43,019 bases of DNA from an uncultured Bacteroidales bacterium (GTDB taxonomy: Bacteria > Bacteroidota > Bacteroidia > Bacteroidales > Bacteroidaceae): assembly GCA_902796835.1 (NCBI GenBank), contig CADBQP010000035.1, forward strand, positions 1-43,019. The letters run 5' to 3'. Positions 16,160-24,204 of the stretch are shown here, in pieces (position 1 is the stretch's first letter; the number at the start of each line of letters is the position of its first letter). The position numbers were made by a program, and so were the translations under genes. Under the pieces are notes generated by a model. That model had not been told where the DNA came from, did not search any database, and worked only from the letters and a program-made list of their open reading frames with translations.

Positions 16160-18154
16160 ATGGAAGAAAACAAATCTACACTTAACGAAGAAGAACTTCA
16201 GAACCAAGCTCAGGAAACAGAATCCGTTGAAGTAGCCACCACAGCACCCGAGGAGGCCCAAGCAGACGCCACAGACAACGGTGAACCCCAAGAAGCAGAA
16301 GTTGTAGCCCAAACAGAAGCAGAAACAGAATCGAAGGCTAAAAATGAGCATCCAATGCCTCAAGACAAGCAGTCGGTGATTGAGCGTTTGCGCCAAATTG
16401 CCGAACAAGGCGAAGTGGCAGAGCGCGGTGAAATTGAAGCACTAAAGCAAGCCTACTACAGATTTCACAATGCAGAAATTCTGTCAGCTCGCGAAGCCTT
16501 CATTGCCAAAGGAGGCGAGGCCGAAGCCTTCGTGCCCGAAGCCGATGCCACCGAAGAGGCTTTCAAAACCGAGCTCAATCGCGTGAAAGAACTGCGGGCC
16601 CAGGCTTCAGAAAAAGAAGAACAAGATCGCCAAGAAAATTTGAAGCGCAAAACAGAAATCATTGAGAGAATAAAAGAAATGACCGTATCGGCCGATGTAG
16701 CCGACAAAGCATACAACGAGTTCAAACAGCTTCAAGCTGAATGGAAGGAGATAGGGCAAGTGCCCGCTGAGCGAGCCACCGAACTTTGGAAAACATATCA
16801 GATGCTGGTAGAGCAATTCTACGACTTGCTCAGGCTTAACAATGAATTCCGTGCCTATGACTTCAAGAAAAACCTTGAAATCAAAACGCGCCTTTGCGAA
16901 GCCGCCGAAAAGCTATCCGAAGTGGAAGACCCCATTTCGGCTTTCCACCAATTGCAACAACTCCACCAGCAATTCCGCGAAACTGGTCCTGTTGCCAAAG
17001 ATCTGCGCGAGGAAATCTGGACACGCTTCAAAGCAGCCTCCACCCTCGTTAACAAACGCCATCAAGACCACTTCGAAGCCCTGAAAGCCAAAGAAGAAGA
17101 AAATCTCGCTCTCAAGACCCAACTCTGCGAAGAGGCCGAAGCAATCGACGTGGAAAATGCTAAGACCTTTGGCGATTGGGAAAAGCTCACCAAGGCAGTG
17201 CTTGAACTCCAAGCTCGCTGGAAGACTATAGGATTCACACCTCGCAAAGTTAACACCAAGATTTTTGAACGTTTCCGTGCAGCCTGCGACCGTTTCTTCC
17301 AGAGCAAGGCCGAATTTTTCAAGACACAGCGCGAGACATGGGCTGCCAACCTTGGGCTGAAAACTAAACTCGCCGAAGAAGCCGAAGCATTAAAAGACAG
17401 CACTGAATGGAGCGCCACCACCAACAAGCTCATTGAATTGCAAAAGCGTTGGAAAGAAATAGGCCCCACCGCCCATCGTGCCTCCGAGGCCGTATGGCGC
17501 CGCTTTAACGAGGCATGCAATGCATTCTTTGCCCGCAAAAACGAAGCCACCGGTGACAAGCGTCAAGAGGAAAGTGCCAATCTGGAACGCAAAAAGGGAA
17601 TTCTTGAACAGCTCGAACAACTGCTGAACGAAGGTATCGAAGATGCTACCGAGCAGGTGAACAATCTCATGGCAGAATGGAACGAGACGGGACATGTACC
17701 CTTCAGAAAGAAAGATGCCATCTACAAGCGCTTCCACAACGTGATGGAAAGACTGCGCACCGAACGCCATTTCAGTGCTGCACGCCGCAGCGTAGAAAAC
17801 TTCCGTCGCAATGTGGCCGAAAAGGGCGGCAACGAGCTCGAACGCGAATTGGCTCGCCTCAAGAAACTGTTCGAAGAAAAAAGTGCCGAAATCAAGAACT
17901 ACGAAACAAACCTTGGATTCTTTTCGTCGAAATCTTCATCAGGAAATGCTCTCGTAGAAGAAATGAAGAAACGCATCGAAACCCTGAAACTCGATCTCGA
18001 AACCGTAGCACAAAAAATAGCTGCTGTTCGCGAGCAGCTAAAAGGCGGAGCCAAACCAGCTGACGAAGCCGGGAAGGAAACAACACCGGCAACTGCCGAA
18101 GCTGAAGAAGCTACACCGAAAGCTACCGAAACCGAAACAACGGCTCAGGAATAA
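16160..18154 (+). CDS. DUF349 repeat coiled-coil protein
   Basis: A 664-residue cytoplasmic protein without a signal peptide. Residues 1-70 are Glu/Gln/Thr-rich and probably disordered. Residues about 160-560 contain repeated DUF349 units of about 75 residues, recognisable by recurring LKTQLCEEAEAI, WEKLTKAVLELQARWKTIG and RFRAACDRFF patterns. The C-terminal quarter is charged coiled coil ending in an Ala/Glu/Thr-rich tail. DUF349 proteins are widespread in Bacteroidetes; the function is not established. It has its own promoter and a strong terminator. Confidence 0.9.
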   Translation: MEENKSTLNEEELQNQAQETESVEVATTAPEEAQADATDNGEPQEAEVVAQTEAETESKAKNEHPMPQDKQSVIERLRQIAEQGEVAERGEIEALKQAYYRFHNAEILSAREAFIAKGGEAEAFVPEADATEEAFKTELNRVKELRAQASEKEEQDRQENLKRKTEIIERIKEMTVSADVADKAYNEFKQLQAEWKEIGQVPAERATELWKTYQMLVEQFYDLLRLNNEFRAYDFKKNLEIKTRLCEAAEKLSEVEDPISAFHQLQQLHQQFRETGPVAKDLREEIWTRFKAASTLVNKRHQDHFEALKAKEEENLALKTQLCEEAEAIDVENAKTFGDWEKLTKAVLELQARWKTIGFTPRKVNTKIFERFRAACDRFFQSKAEFFKTQRETWAANLGLKTKLAEEAEALKDSTEWSATTNKLIELQKRWKEIGPTAHRASEAVWRRFNEACNAFFARKNEATGDKRQEESANLERKKGILEQLEQLLNEGIEDATEQVNNLMAEWNETGHVPFRKKDAIYKRFHNVMERLRTERHFSAARRSVENFRRNVAEKGGNELERELARLKKLFEEKSAEIKNYETNLGFFSSKSSSGNALVEEMKKRIETLKLDLETVAQKIAAVREQLKGGAKPADEAGKETTPATAEAEEATPKATETETTAQE

Positions 18155-18184
18155 TCTGGAGATTCATAAGCATTTTTCATTATA

Positions 18185-18233
18185 GAGAAAAAGGTATTGT
18201 TCTGTGCCGAACAACACCTTTTTCTCTTTTTTT
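18185..18233 (+). terminator. Terminator of the DUF349 gene
   Basis: Eighteen-bp arms (18185-18202 and 18209-18226, one A-C mismatch) with a 6-nt loop and a seven-T run. On the opposite strand it lies about 21 nt past the stop of the converging tcdA-like gene and may serve both. Confidence 0.82.
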
Positions 18234-18253
18234 CACTCGAGAGTTTCATAATC

Positions 18254-19021
18254 CTAAGTCCTCCCTATCAGGTCTCTCACCACTTCGGCAGCCGCCACCA
18301 AGCCCTCGGCAGGAGGAACGAAAGCATTGCTGGCCGGCACCGAACGACGAGGTTCATCATTCCCCCTCTGGTTAGTTCCATGCTGGTCAGGCGTCATAGG
18401 TTCTTCTTCGCTAAAAACAACCTTGGCATGCAGGATGCCTTCTGCACGCAGTTTGCGACGAATAATTTTGGCCAAAGGGTCCACCTTCGTCTGAGAGAGG
18501 TCGGCCACACGAAAGGCTGCCGGGTTCATTTTGTTGGCCGCTCCCATGCAACTGATAATGGGCACACCCAACTTTTGACAACGACGAAGAAGCTCCAGCT
18601 TTGCCGAAACAGTGTCCACACAATCCACCACGTAATCGAAAGTCTCAAGGTTCACCTCATCGGCATTTTCGGGCAGATAGAAAATCTGTCGAGCTTCAAC
18701 CTTGCAATCGGGATTTATGTCGGCTATGCGCTCCGCCGCCACTTCCACCTTGGGACGTCCCACGGTGCTAAGCAGAGCTATTATCTGTCGGTTCACGTTG
18801 CTCATTGCCACCACATCGGCATCGAAGAGCGTCAGCGCCCCCACTCCGCTACGAGCCAAGGCCTCTACAACATATCCTCCCACGCCACCCACGCCGAACA
18901 CAGCCACATGGCTGCTTTGCAATGCATTCATAGCTTGTGTGCCCAGCAACATTTCGGTTCGCTGAAATTGTGGTTGTATTTTTCCCATTGTCTTTTCTTT
19001 CATATTCTTATTTTTAGGCAT
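18254..19021 (-). CDS. tcdA: tRNA threonylcarbamoyladenosine dehydratase (TcdA/ThiF-like E1 family)
   Basis: A 255-residue member of the ThiF/UBA-type ATP-dependent superfamily. TcdA cyclises t6A at tRNA position 37 to ct6A. GVGGVGGYVVEALARSGVG is the nucleotide-binding loop (about 43-61); DADVV and NRQI follow as in E. coli TcdA. PLAKIIRRKLRAEGI is also typical. The first ATG overlaps the stop of the upstream ATP-grasp gene by 8 nt (ATGCCTAA), suggesting coupled translation; Met7 or Met12 are alternative starts. The sua5-like gene at 26731 acts earlier in the same modification pathway. Confidence 0.88.
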   Translation of the reverse strand: MPKNKNMKEKTMGKIQPQFQRTEMLLGTQAMNALQSSHVAVFGVGGVGGYVVEALARSGVGALTLFDADVVAMSNVNRQIIALLSTVGRPKVEVAAERIADINPDCKVEARQIFYLPENADEVNLETFDYVVDCVDTVSAKLELLRRCQKLGVPIISCMGAANKMNPAAFRVADLSQTKVDPLAKIIRRKLRAEGILHAKVVFSEEEPMTPDQHGTNQRGNDEPRRSVPASNAFVPPAEGLVAAAEVVRDLIGRT

Positions 19022-19991
19022 CCTTCACACTCCAGCCGCTGCCATCGGCTGCCGCGTGCAGGGCGAACACTTTATGGTCAACCTGCGAAAGGCCCTTGCA
19101 CAATTGCAGTGCCACCCACCCCATCGTGCGGCGCAAATTTACCTCTATGCAGGGATGAAGGCGCAAATGACCTTTGTCCATGAACAGCATCATGTCCACC
19201 CCGACGGGCCCCACGTAGCGATTACCCACAACAGTGGAAAGCCCATGGCTCACGGCGGCAATGGTCTCCTTTAGTTCAAAGGATTCAAAATACTTGGCAC
19301 CAACATAACTGAGCCGCAAGTCATTCCCGCGATACTCACCGCGCTCATTGGTCAGAAAATACGACAGGCCCAGATACTCGCATTTGCCATTACCGCACAT
19401 GTTGAATTCGAGAGCAAGGTCGAAAACGCGTTCGAAAAAGGGCTCCACCTCGACGGCGCCCTGCGTGGCAATGATTTTTTCGCACCGTTGCCTTACGGGC
19501 ACCGTCATGGGGTGCTTTGCGGCAAATACACCGCGCCCGCTGCTCGACCACGGCGCTTTTAGCATGGCTCTCCCGTAGTGCGCCACAGCCTCTTCAACGC
19601 GCTCTATGTCAGTGCACCAACAACTCTCACACACCACAGGTCGCGGCAACATAGCAAGCAAGTTTGTCGCCGTCAGCCTGCTGCTCTGCGCACGAATCTC
19701 GTTCAGAGTATCTTCTGAGGGCAGCAAATTTGGAGGTGCACCAGCACGCCTGAGTTTGTGGACCAAGGCGGCATCCCAACCCCACGGCTCTATGCGCTCC
19801 ACGGTGGCCCAATCGATTTTGACCGTGGCCAAGCGGTTCTCGTTCACCACCATGTCGCCCGTCTCTGCCCACACACTGGGCAAACGCCACAAAGCATCAC
19901 AGAGCGTGCGAGCCGCCAGCGTATGTGTATAATAAGGAGAGCCAGCCGCCAGCGCCTCGTCGTGGCCAGGGTTAAAGATGTGCAACGTCAT
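19014..19991 (-). CDS. ATP-grasp-like protein of unknown substrate
   Basis: A 325-residue protein. The start at 19991 (MTLHIFNPGHDEALA) is favoured over 20030 because NPxHDxAL at the extreme N terminus is typical of this conserved Bacteroidetes family. KAPWSSSGRGVF (about 168-180) resembles an ATP-grasp loop, and GVDMMLF ... HPCIEVNLRRTMG resembles the metal-binding Asp/Glu/Asn of ATP-grasp ligases. It probably couples ATP hydrolysis to ligation of a carboxylate, but the substrate is unknown. No signal peptide is seen. It overlaps the downstream E1-like tcdA by 8 nt. A promoter -7 box ends 4 nt before the ATG. Confidence 0.83.
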   Translation of the reverse strand: MTLHIFNPGHDEALAAGSPYYTHTLAARTLCDALWRLPSVWAETGDMVVNENRLATVKIDWATVERIEPWGWDAALVHKLRRAGAPPNLLPSEDTLNEIRAQSSRLTATNLLAMLPRPVVCESCWCTDIERVEEAVAHYGRAMLKAPWSSSGRGVFAAKHPMTVPVRQRCEKIIATQGAVEVEPFFERVFDLALEFNMCGNGKCEYLGLSYFLTNERGEYRGNDLRLSYVGAKYFESFELKETIAAVSHGLSTVVGNRYVGPVGVDMMLFMDKGHLRLHPCIEVNLRRTMGWVALQLCKGLSQVDHKVFALHAAADGSGWSVKDA

Positions 19992-19995
19992 GGCG

Positions 19996-20003
19996 CAAAG
20001 GTA
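19996..20003 (-). promoter_or_regulatory. -7 element immediately before the ATP-grasp gene
   Basis: On the minus strand TACCTTTG matches TAnnTTTG and ends 4 nt before the chosen ATG. A TTG lies 16 nt upstream, a shorter spacing than normal. Transcription would begin at or near the start codon, suggesting a leaderless message. Confidence 0.5.
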
Positions 20004-20174
20004 CGAAAAAAAATGCGGCCAAGCAGTCATAGTTATCTACGCGAAAAAAGAATTTATCCACGCCACTCTTAAAACCTTGCAGTTCTGTTTATGATAGCTA
20101 TGACCTTAACGGTTGCCTTTGGCGCTGGTTTGGCGCTTATAGACGGCACGCTTAATGAAGTCGAAAAAAAACTA

Positions 20175-20214
20175 CGCCCTAAAGGGCGCAGATAAGCGGT
20201 TTTTGTTACTTTTG
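20175..20214 (+). promoter_or_regulatory. Palindrome and -7 element before the aminopeptidase gene
   Basis: TACTTTTG (20207-20214) matches the -7 consensus. The palindrome CGCCCT-AA-AGGGCG (20175-20188) sits where the -33 element would be, and no TTG is present there. It could be an operator or activator site. The leader to the ATG is about 30 nt. Confidence 0.5.
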
Positions 20215-20246
20215 CAGAAATTACGAATTTTAATTGCACACACACT

Positions 20247-21644
20247 ATGCTTTTCCCCCAACAAACCTACATAGAGCGCCGCGCCAGGCTTCGTAGCCTG
20301 GTGGGAAACGGCCTCATTGTGCTGCTTGGAAACAACGAGGCTCCGATGAACTATCCTGCCAACACCTATAAGTTTCGTCAAGACAGCTCGTTTCTTTATT
20401 TTTACGGTCAACACCGCGACGGACTCTGCGGCGTAATCGATGCCGACAACGGGCAGGAATGGCTTTTGGGCGATAAAATCGACATCGACGACATCATTTG
20501 GTATGGCAGTGTAGACTCCGTGGCCGACATGGCTGCCGAGTGTGGAGTGCAAGCACACGCTCCTATGGCCAAGCTGGCTGAGCTGGTGGCCGAAGCCTTG
20601 AAAGCTGGTCGCAAGGTCCATTACCTGCCGCCCTATCGCTACGACCACAAAATTCAGCTTGCCGACCTCACTGGGCTCCATCCCTATCGTCTCGCCCCGA
20701 GCCAGCAGCTCATCGACGCCGTAGTGGCCTTGCGCTCCAAGAAGTCGGCTGAAGAGATTGCCGAAATAGAGCGTGCCTGCGACATAGGCTACGAAATGCA
20801 CACCACCGCCATGCGCCTTTGCCGCCCCGGAGTAACGGAGCAATACATTAGCGGTGTGATTGGCGGCATTGCAGCCTCTCGCGGTGCCATCACCTCGTTT
20901 CAGAGCATCACGACGATGCACGGCGAAGTGATGCACGGCTATCCCAGCACGGCTCCGCTCGAAGCTGGGCGCCTCTTCCTTTGCGACGCCGGTGCCGAAA
21001 CCAATGAGCACTACTGTTCTGACCACACACGCACCACCCCCATCAGCGGACGCTACAACCAGCGCCAGCGCGACATATACAGCATTGTAAGCGACTGCCA
21101 CGACCTGGCCCTGCAAGTGGCCAAGCCCGGAGTGAAATATCTCGACGTGCACCTCGACGTATGCCGCCTCATGACCGACCGTCTGAAAGACCTGGGCCTG
21201 ATGCGCGGCAACACCGAAGAGGCTGTGCAGGCAGGAGCCCATGCCCTGTTTCTGCCCCACGGACTGGGCCACATGATGGGCATGGACGTGCACGACATGG
21301 AGGGGCTTGGCCAAATCCACGTGGGCTTCAATGCCGAAACACGCCCCAGCACACAGTTTGGCCTCAATGCCCTGCGCATGGGACGCAGGCTTGAAGAGGG
21401 CTTTGTCGTGACCGACGAACCCGGCATCTACTTCATTCCTGCGCTCATCGACCTGTGGCGCAAGCAAGGCACCAACGCCGAGTTCCTGAACTTCGACAAA
21501 ATTGAAACATTCAAAGACTTTGGCGGAGTGCGCATCGAAGACGACGTGCTCATCACAGCCAACGGCTGCCGATTCCTGGGAGAAAAGCGCATACCCTATC
21601 ACATTGACGACGTAGAAGCTTTCGTGGCCGAAAACAAAGAATAA
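20247..21644 (+). CDS. Xaa-Pro aminopeptidase (M24B, PepP-like)
   Basis: A 465-residue cytoplasmic metallopeptidase that removes an N-terminal residue preceding proline. The N-terminal AMP_N domain is at about 1-150 and the pita-bread catalytic domain at about 165-455. All five metal ligands are visible: Asp247 and Asp259 (CDAGAETNEHYCSDHTRT), His342 (PHGLGHMMGMDVHD), Glu391 (TDEPGIY) and Glu431 (RIEDDV). The exported C1 peptidase starts 28 nt downstream, so the two may form a peptide-degradation operon. Confidence 0.97.
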   Translation: MLFPQQTYIERRARLRSLVGNGLIVLLGNNEAPMNYPANTYKFRQDSSFLYFYGQHRDGLCGVIDADNGQEWLLGDKIDIDDIIWYGSVDSVADMAAECGVQAHAPMAKLAELVAEALKAGRKVHYLPPYRYDHKIQLADLTGLHPYRLAPSQQLIDAVVALRSKKSAEEIAEIERACDIGYEMHTTAMRLCRPGVTEQYISGVIGGIAASRGAITSFQSITTMHGEVMHGYPSTAPLEAGRLFLCDAGAETNEHYCSDHTRTTPISGRYNQRQRDIYSIVSDCHDLALQVAKPGVKYLDVHLDVCRLMTDRLKDLGLMRGNTEEAVQAGAHALFLPHGLGHMMGMDVHDMEGLGQIHVGFNAETRPSTQFGLNALRMGRRLEEGFVVTDEPGIYFIPALIDLWRKQGTNAEFLNFDKIETFKDFGGVRIEDDVLITANGCRFLGEKRIPYHIDDVEAFVAENKE

Positions 21645-21672
21645 CTAATCAACACAAAACAATATCATCATT

Positions 21673-22848
21673 ATGAAGAAAATCATTCTCGCCGCCTTGG
21701 CAATCATTGTTTCGGGCAGCACCTTCGCACAAGAGAAGGCCCCCGAAAAGCAATTCACCGTGGTGAAGGAAAACCCCATCACCAGCATTAAGAACCAAAA
21801 CCGCAGCGGCACCTGCTGGAACTACAGCTCGCTCTCCTATTTCGAAGCCGAGCTTCTTCGTCAGGGCAAGGGCGAATACGACCTCTGCGAAAGCTTCGTC
21901 TGCCAAAAGACCTATGCCGACCGCGCCGACAAGGCTGTGCGCATGCACGGCGACGTGACGCTCGAGCAAGGCGGCAGCTTCTACGACGTGCTCTATTGCC
22001 TCAAAAACTACGGCATCTGCCCTCAGGAAGCCATGCCTTTCCCCGGCTCGCTCTATGGCGACAGCCTCTACAACTTTAACGAAATGTGGCCCATCGCACA
22101 GGGATTGGTGCAGACCATTTCGAAGTCGAAAAACAAGAAGATACCCTTGAGCTGGAAAAGCACATTCAGCGAAATCATGGACGGATATTTCGGAAAAGTG
22201 CCCACCACCTTCGAATATAAGGGCAAGACCTATACTCCCCAAACGTTCGCACAGAGCCTGGGCCTGAACTACGACGACTACGTGTCGCTCACCTCTTATA
22301 CCCACCACCCCTTCTATGGCAAGTTCATCCTCGAAATCCAAGACAACTGGCGCTGGGCCGAGAGCTACAACCTGCCTCTCAACGAATTCATGGAAGTGAT
22401 GGAAAGCGCTGTACGCAACGGATACACCTTTGCATGGGGAGCCGACGTGAGCGAGCCATACTTCGACCGTGGCACCGGCGTGGTGCAATGTCCTGCCGTT
22501 ATTCGCGACCTGAGCACAGCCGGAAGCGATGCTGCACGCTGGACCGGAAAGGCCACAACCGAAGTGAAGGGCACCAATGACAAGGGCGAAGCCAACATCA
22601 CCCAGGAACTGCGCCAAACGGGCTACGACAACTGGGAAACCACCGACGACCACGGCATGGTAATCTATGGCATTGCCAAAGACCAGGACGGCAAGGAATT
22701 CTACATGGTGAAAAACTCGTGGGGAGAATATGGCAAGTATAAAGGCATGTTCTACGTGTCGAAGCCCTATGTGGCCTACAAGACGATGAACATACTTATC
22801 AACAAGAACGCCATACCCAAGCAAATTCGCAAGAAACTTGGCATCTAA
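21673..22848 (+). CDS. Exported C1-family cysteine aminopeptidase (PepC/bleomycin hydrolase-like)
   Basis: A 391-residue papain-like peptidase with a signal peptide (cleavage near FAQ at 18-20). The catalytic residues are in place: Gln42 and Cys48 in NQNRSGTCWNYSS, His327 in DDHGMVIYG and Asn348 in VKNSWG. The overall layout matches the bleomycin hydrolase / PepC family, although those are normally cytoplasmic and longer (about 440-450 residues). The signal peptide places this one in the periplasm or beyond. It follows the Xaa-Pro aminopeptidase and is closed by a terminator. Confidence 0.94.
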   Translation: MKKIILAALAIIVSGSTFAQEKAPEKQFTVVKENPITSIKNQNRSGTCWNYSSLSYFEAELLRQGKGEYDLCESFVCQKTYADRADKAVRMHGDVTLEQGGSFYDVLYCLKNYGICPQEAMPFPGSLYGDSLYNFNEMWPIAQGLVQTISKSKNKKIPLSWKSTFSEIMDGYFGKVPTTFEYKGKTYTPQTFAQSLGLNYDDYVSLTSYTHHPFYGKFILEIQDNWRWAESYNLPLNEFMEVMESAVRNGYTFAWGADVSEPYFDRGTGVVQCPAVIRDLSTAGSDAARWTGKATTEVKGTNDKGEANITQELRQTGYDNWETTDDHGMVIYGIAKDQDGKEFYMVKNSWGEYGKYKGMFYVSKPYVAYKTMNILINKNAIPKQIRKKLGI

Positions 22849-22864
22849 CCATTAAACTGCACAG

Positions 22865-22916
22865 ACAGTGAACAGCTCCGCCGCCTTCGGGCTTCGGGCT
22901 GTTCACTGTTCTTTTA
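22865..22916 (+). terminator. Terminator after the C1 peptidase gene
   Basis: Perfect 11-bp arms ACAGTGAACAG (22865-22875) and CTGTTCACTGT (22899-22909) with a 23-nt GC-rich loop, followed by TCTTTTATT. Confidence 0.78.
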
Positions 22917-22939
22917 TTCTTTCCACCAACACCCCACCC

Positions 22940-24169
22940 ATGGATTTCGCCCCCTTTGCCCGACCGCTCTACGTGATGCTCAAGCCCGTGGGAGCCCACT
23001 GCAACCTGGCTTGCAAGTATTGCTACTACCTGGAGAAAGCCAGCCTCTACGACGACGTGCCGCGCCATGTCATCAGCGACGAAATGCTGGAGCGCTTTGT
23101 CAAGGAATACATAGGCGCCCAAACCATGCAAGATGTGCTCTTCACATGGCATGGCGGCGAAACGCTGATGCGCCCCCTTGCGTTCTACAAAAAAGCCATG
23201 GCCCTGCAAAAACAATATGCACAAGGGCGACGCATCGACAACTGCATCCAGACAAACGGCACGCTGCTCACCGACGAATGGTGCCAGTTCTTTGCCGAAA
23301 ACAACTGGCTGGTGGGAGTCTCCATCGACGGCCCGCAAGAGTTTCACGACGAATATCGAAAGACACGCCAAGGTCTGCCCTCGTGGCGCAAGGTGATGCA
23401 GGGCATCGACCTGCTCAATAAGCACGGAGTGGCTTGGAACGCACTGGCCGTAGTCAACGATTTCAATGCCGACTACCCCCTCGATTTCTATCACTTCTTC
23501 AAGCAAATCAAGTGTCACTACATTCAGTTCACCCCCATCGTAGAGCGCTTCGTAGTGGGCAAAAACGGAAAGCCGCGCCTGGCCAACCTGAAAGACAAGG
23601 AGGGCACGCTGGCCGACTTCTCGGTGAGCCCGGCGCAGTGGGGCAATTTTCTGTGTACCATCTTCGATGAGTGGGTGCGCCACGACGTGGCAGAATACTA
23701 CATACAACTTTTCGACACCACCCTGGCCAACTGGGTGGGCGCAGCCCCCGGTGTGTGCACCTATGGGCAGAGCTGCGGCCACGCTGCCGTCATGGAATTC
23801 AACGGCGACGTATATTCGTGCGACCATTTCGTATTCCCCGAATTCAAGCTCGGCAACATTCGCGACCATTCGCTCGTAGAAATGCTCTATGGCGAGCAGC
23901 AGCAAGCCTTCGGGCGCATCAAGCAAGACTCCCTGCCCACCCAATGCCGCCAATGTGCCTGGAAATTTGCCTGCAACGGCGAATGTCCAAAAAACCGTTT
24001 CGCCACCACCCCCACCGGCGAACCGGGACTCAACTACCTATGCGCCGGATACAAAAAATTCTTTGCCCACGTGGCCCCCTACATGGACTTCATGGCCGCG
24101 CAGCTCAAGGAGAAAAAAGCTCCCGCCGACATCATGGAGCACCTGCGCCGAAACGGCGGGAAAATATAG
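22940..24169 (+). CDS. Anaerobic sulfatase-maturating enzyme (radical SAM, AnSME)
   Basis: A 409-residue radical SAM enzyme that oxidises an active-site Ser or Cys of sulfatases to formylglycine without oxygen. The start at 22940 (MDFAPFARPLYVMLKPVGAH) fits the family; the upstream in-frame ATG at 22868 lies inside the terminator. The radical SAM cluster CNLACKYC has Cys21, Cys25 and Cys28. The C-terminal SPASM region has the cysteines for two auxiliary 4Fe-4S clusters (273, 279, 294, 336, 339, 345, 349, 368), with spacing very close to characterised AnSMEs. Asp295 in CDHFV is the expected catalytic base. The Ser-type sulfatase at 12225 is a likely client. The esterase gene starts 35 nt downstream. 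Confidence 0.96.
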   Translation: MDFAPFARPLYVMLKPVGAHCNLACKYCYYLEKASLYDDVPRHVISDEMLERFVKEYIGAQTMQDVLFTWHGGETLMRPLAFYKKAMALQKQYAQGRRIDNCIQTNGTLLTDEWCQFFAENNWLVGVSIDGPQEFHDEYRKTRQGLPSWRKVMQGIDLLNKHGVAWNALAVVNDFNADYPLDFYHFFKQIKCHYIQFTPIVERFVVGKNGKPRLANLKDKEGTLADFSVSPAQWGNFLCTIFDEWVRHDVAEYYIQLFDTTLANWVGAAPGVCTYGQSCGHAAVMEFNGDVYSCDHFVFPEFKLGNIRDHSLVEMLYGEQQQAFGRIKQDSLPTQCRQCAWKFACNGECPKNRFATTPTGEPGLNYLCAGYKKFFAHVAPYMDFMAAQLKEKKAPADIMEHLRRNGGKI

Positions 24170-24204
24170 CCACCGAGCATCTGAAACCAACTTCACCCAC
24201 AATA

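Noticed and set aside
20172-21602. Long minus-strand frame (476 codons)
   Set aside because: It is antisense to the Xaa-Pro aminopeptidase, whose metal ligands are all present. The same holds for long opposite-strand frames over ychF, pheT, the C1 peptidase and the Ig-like gene.
22868-22939. Longer start for the sulfatase maturase at 22868
   Set aside because: It lies inside the terminator hairpin of the preceding gene, and the family N terminus begins at 22940.
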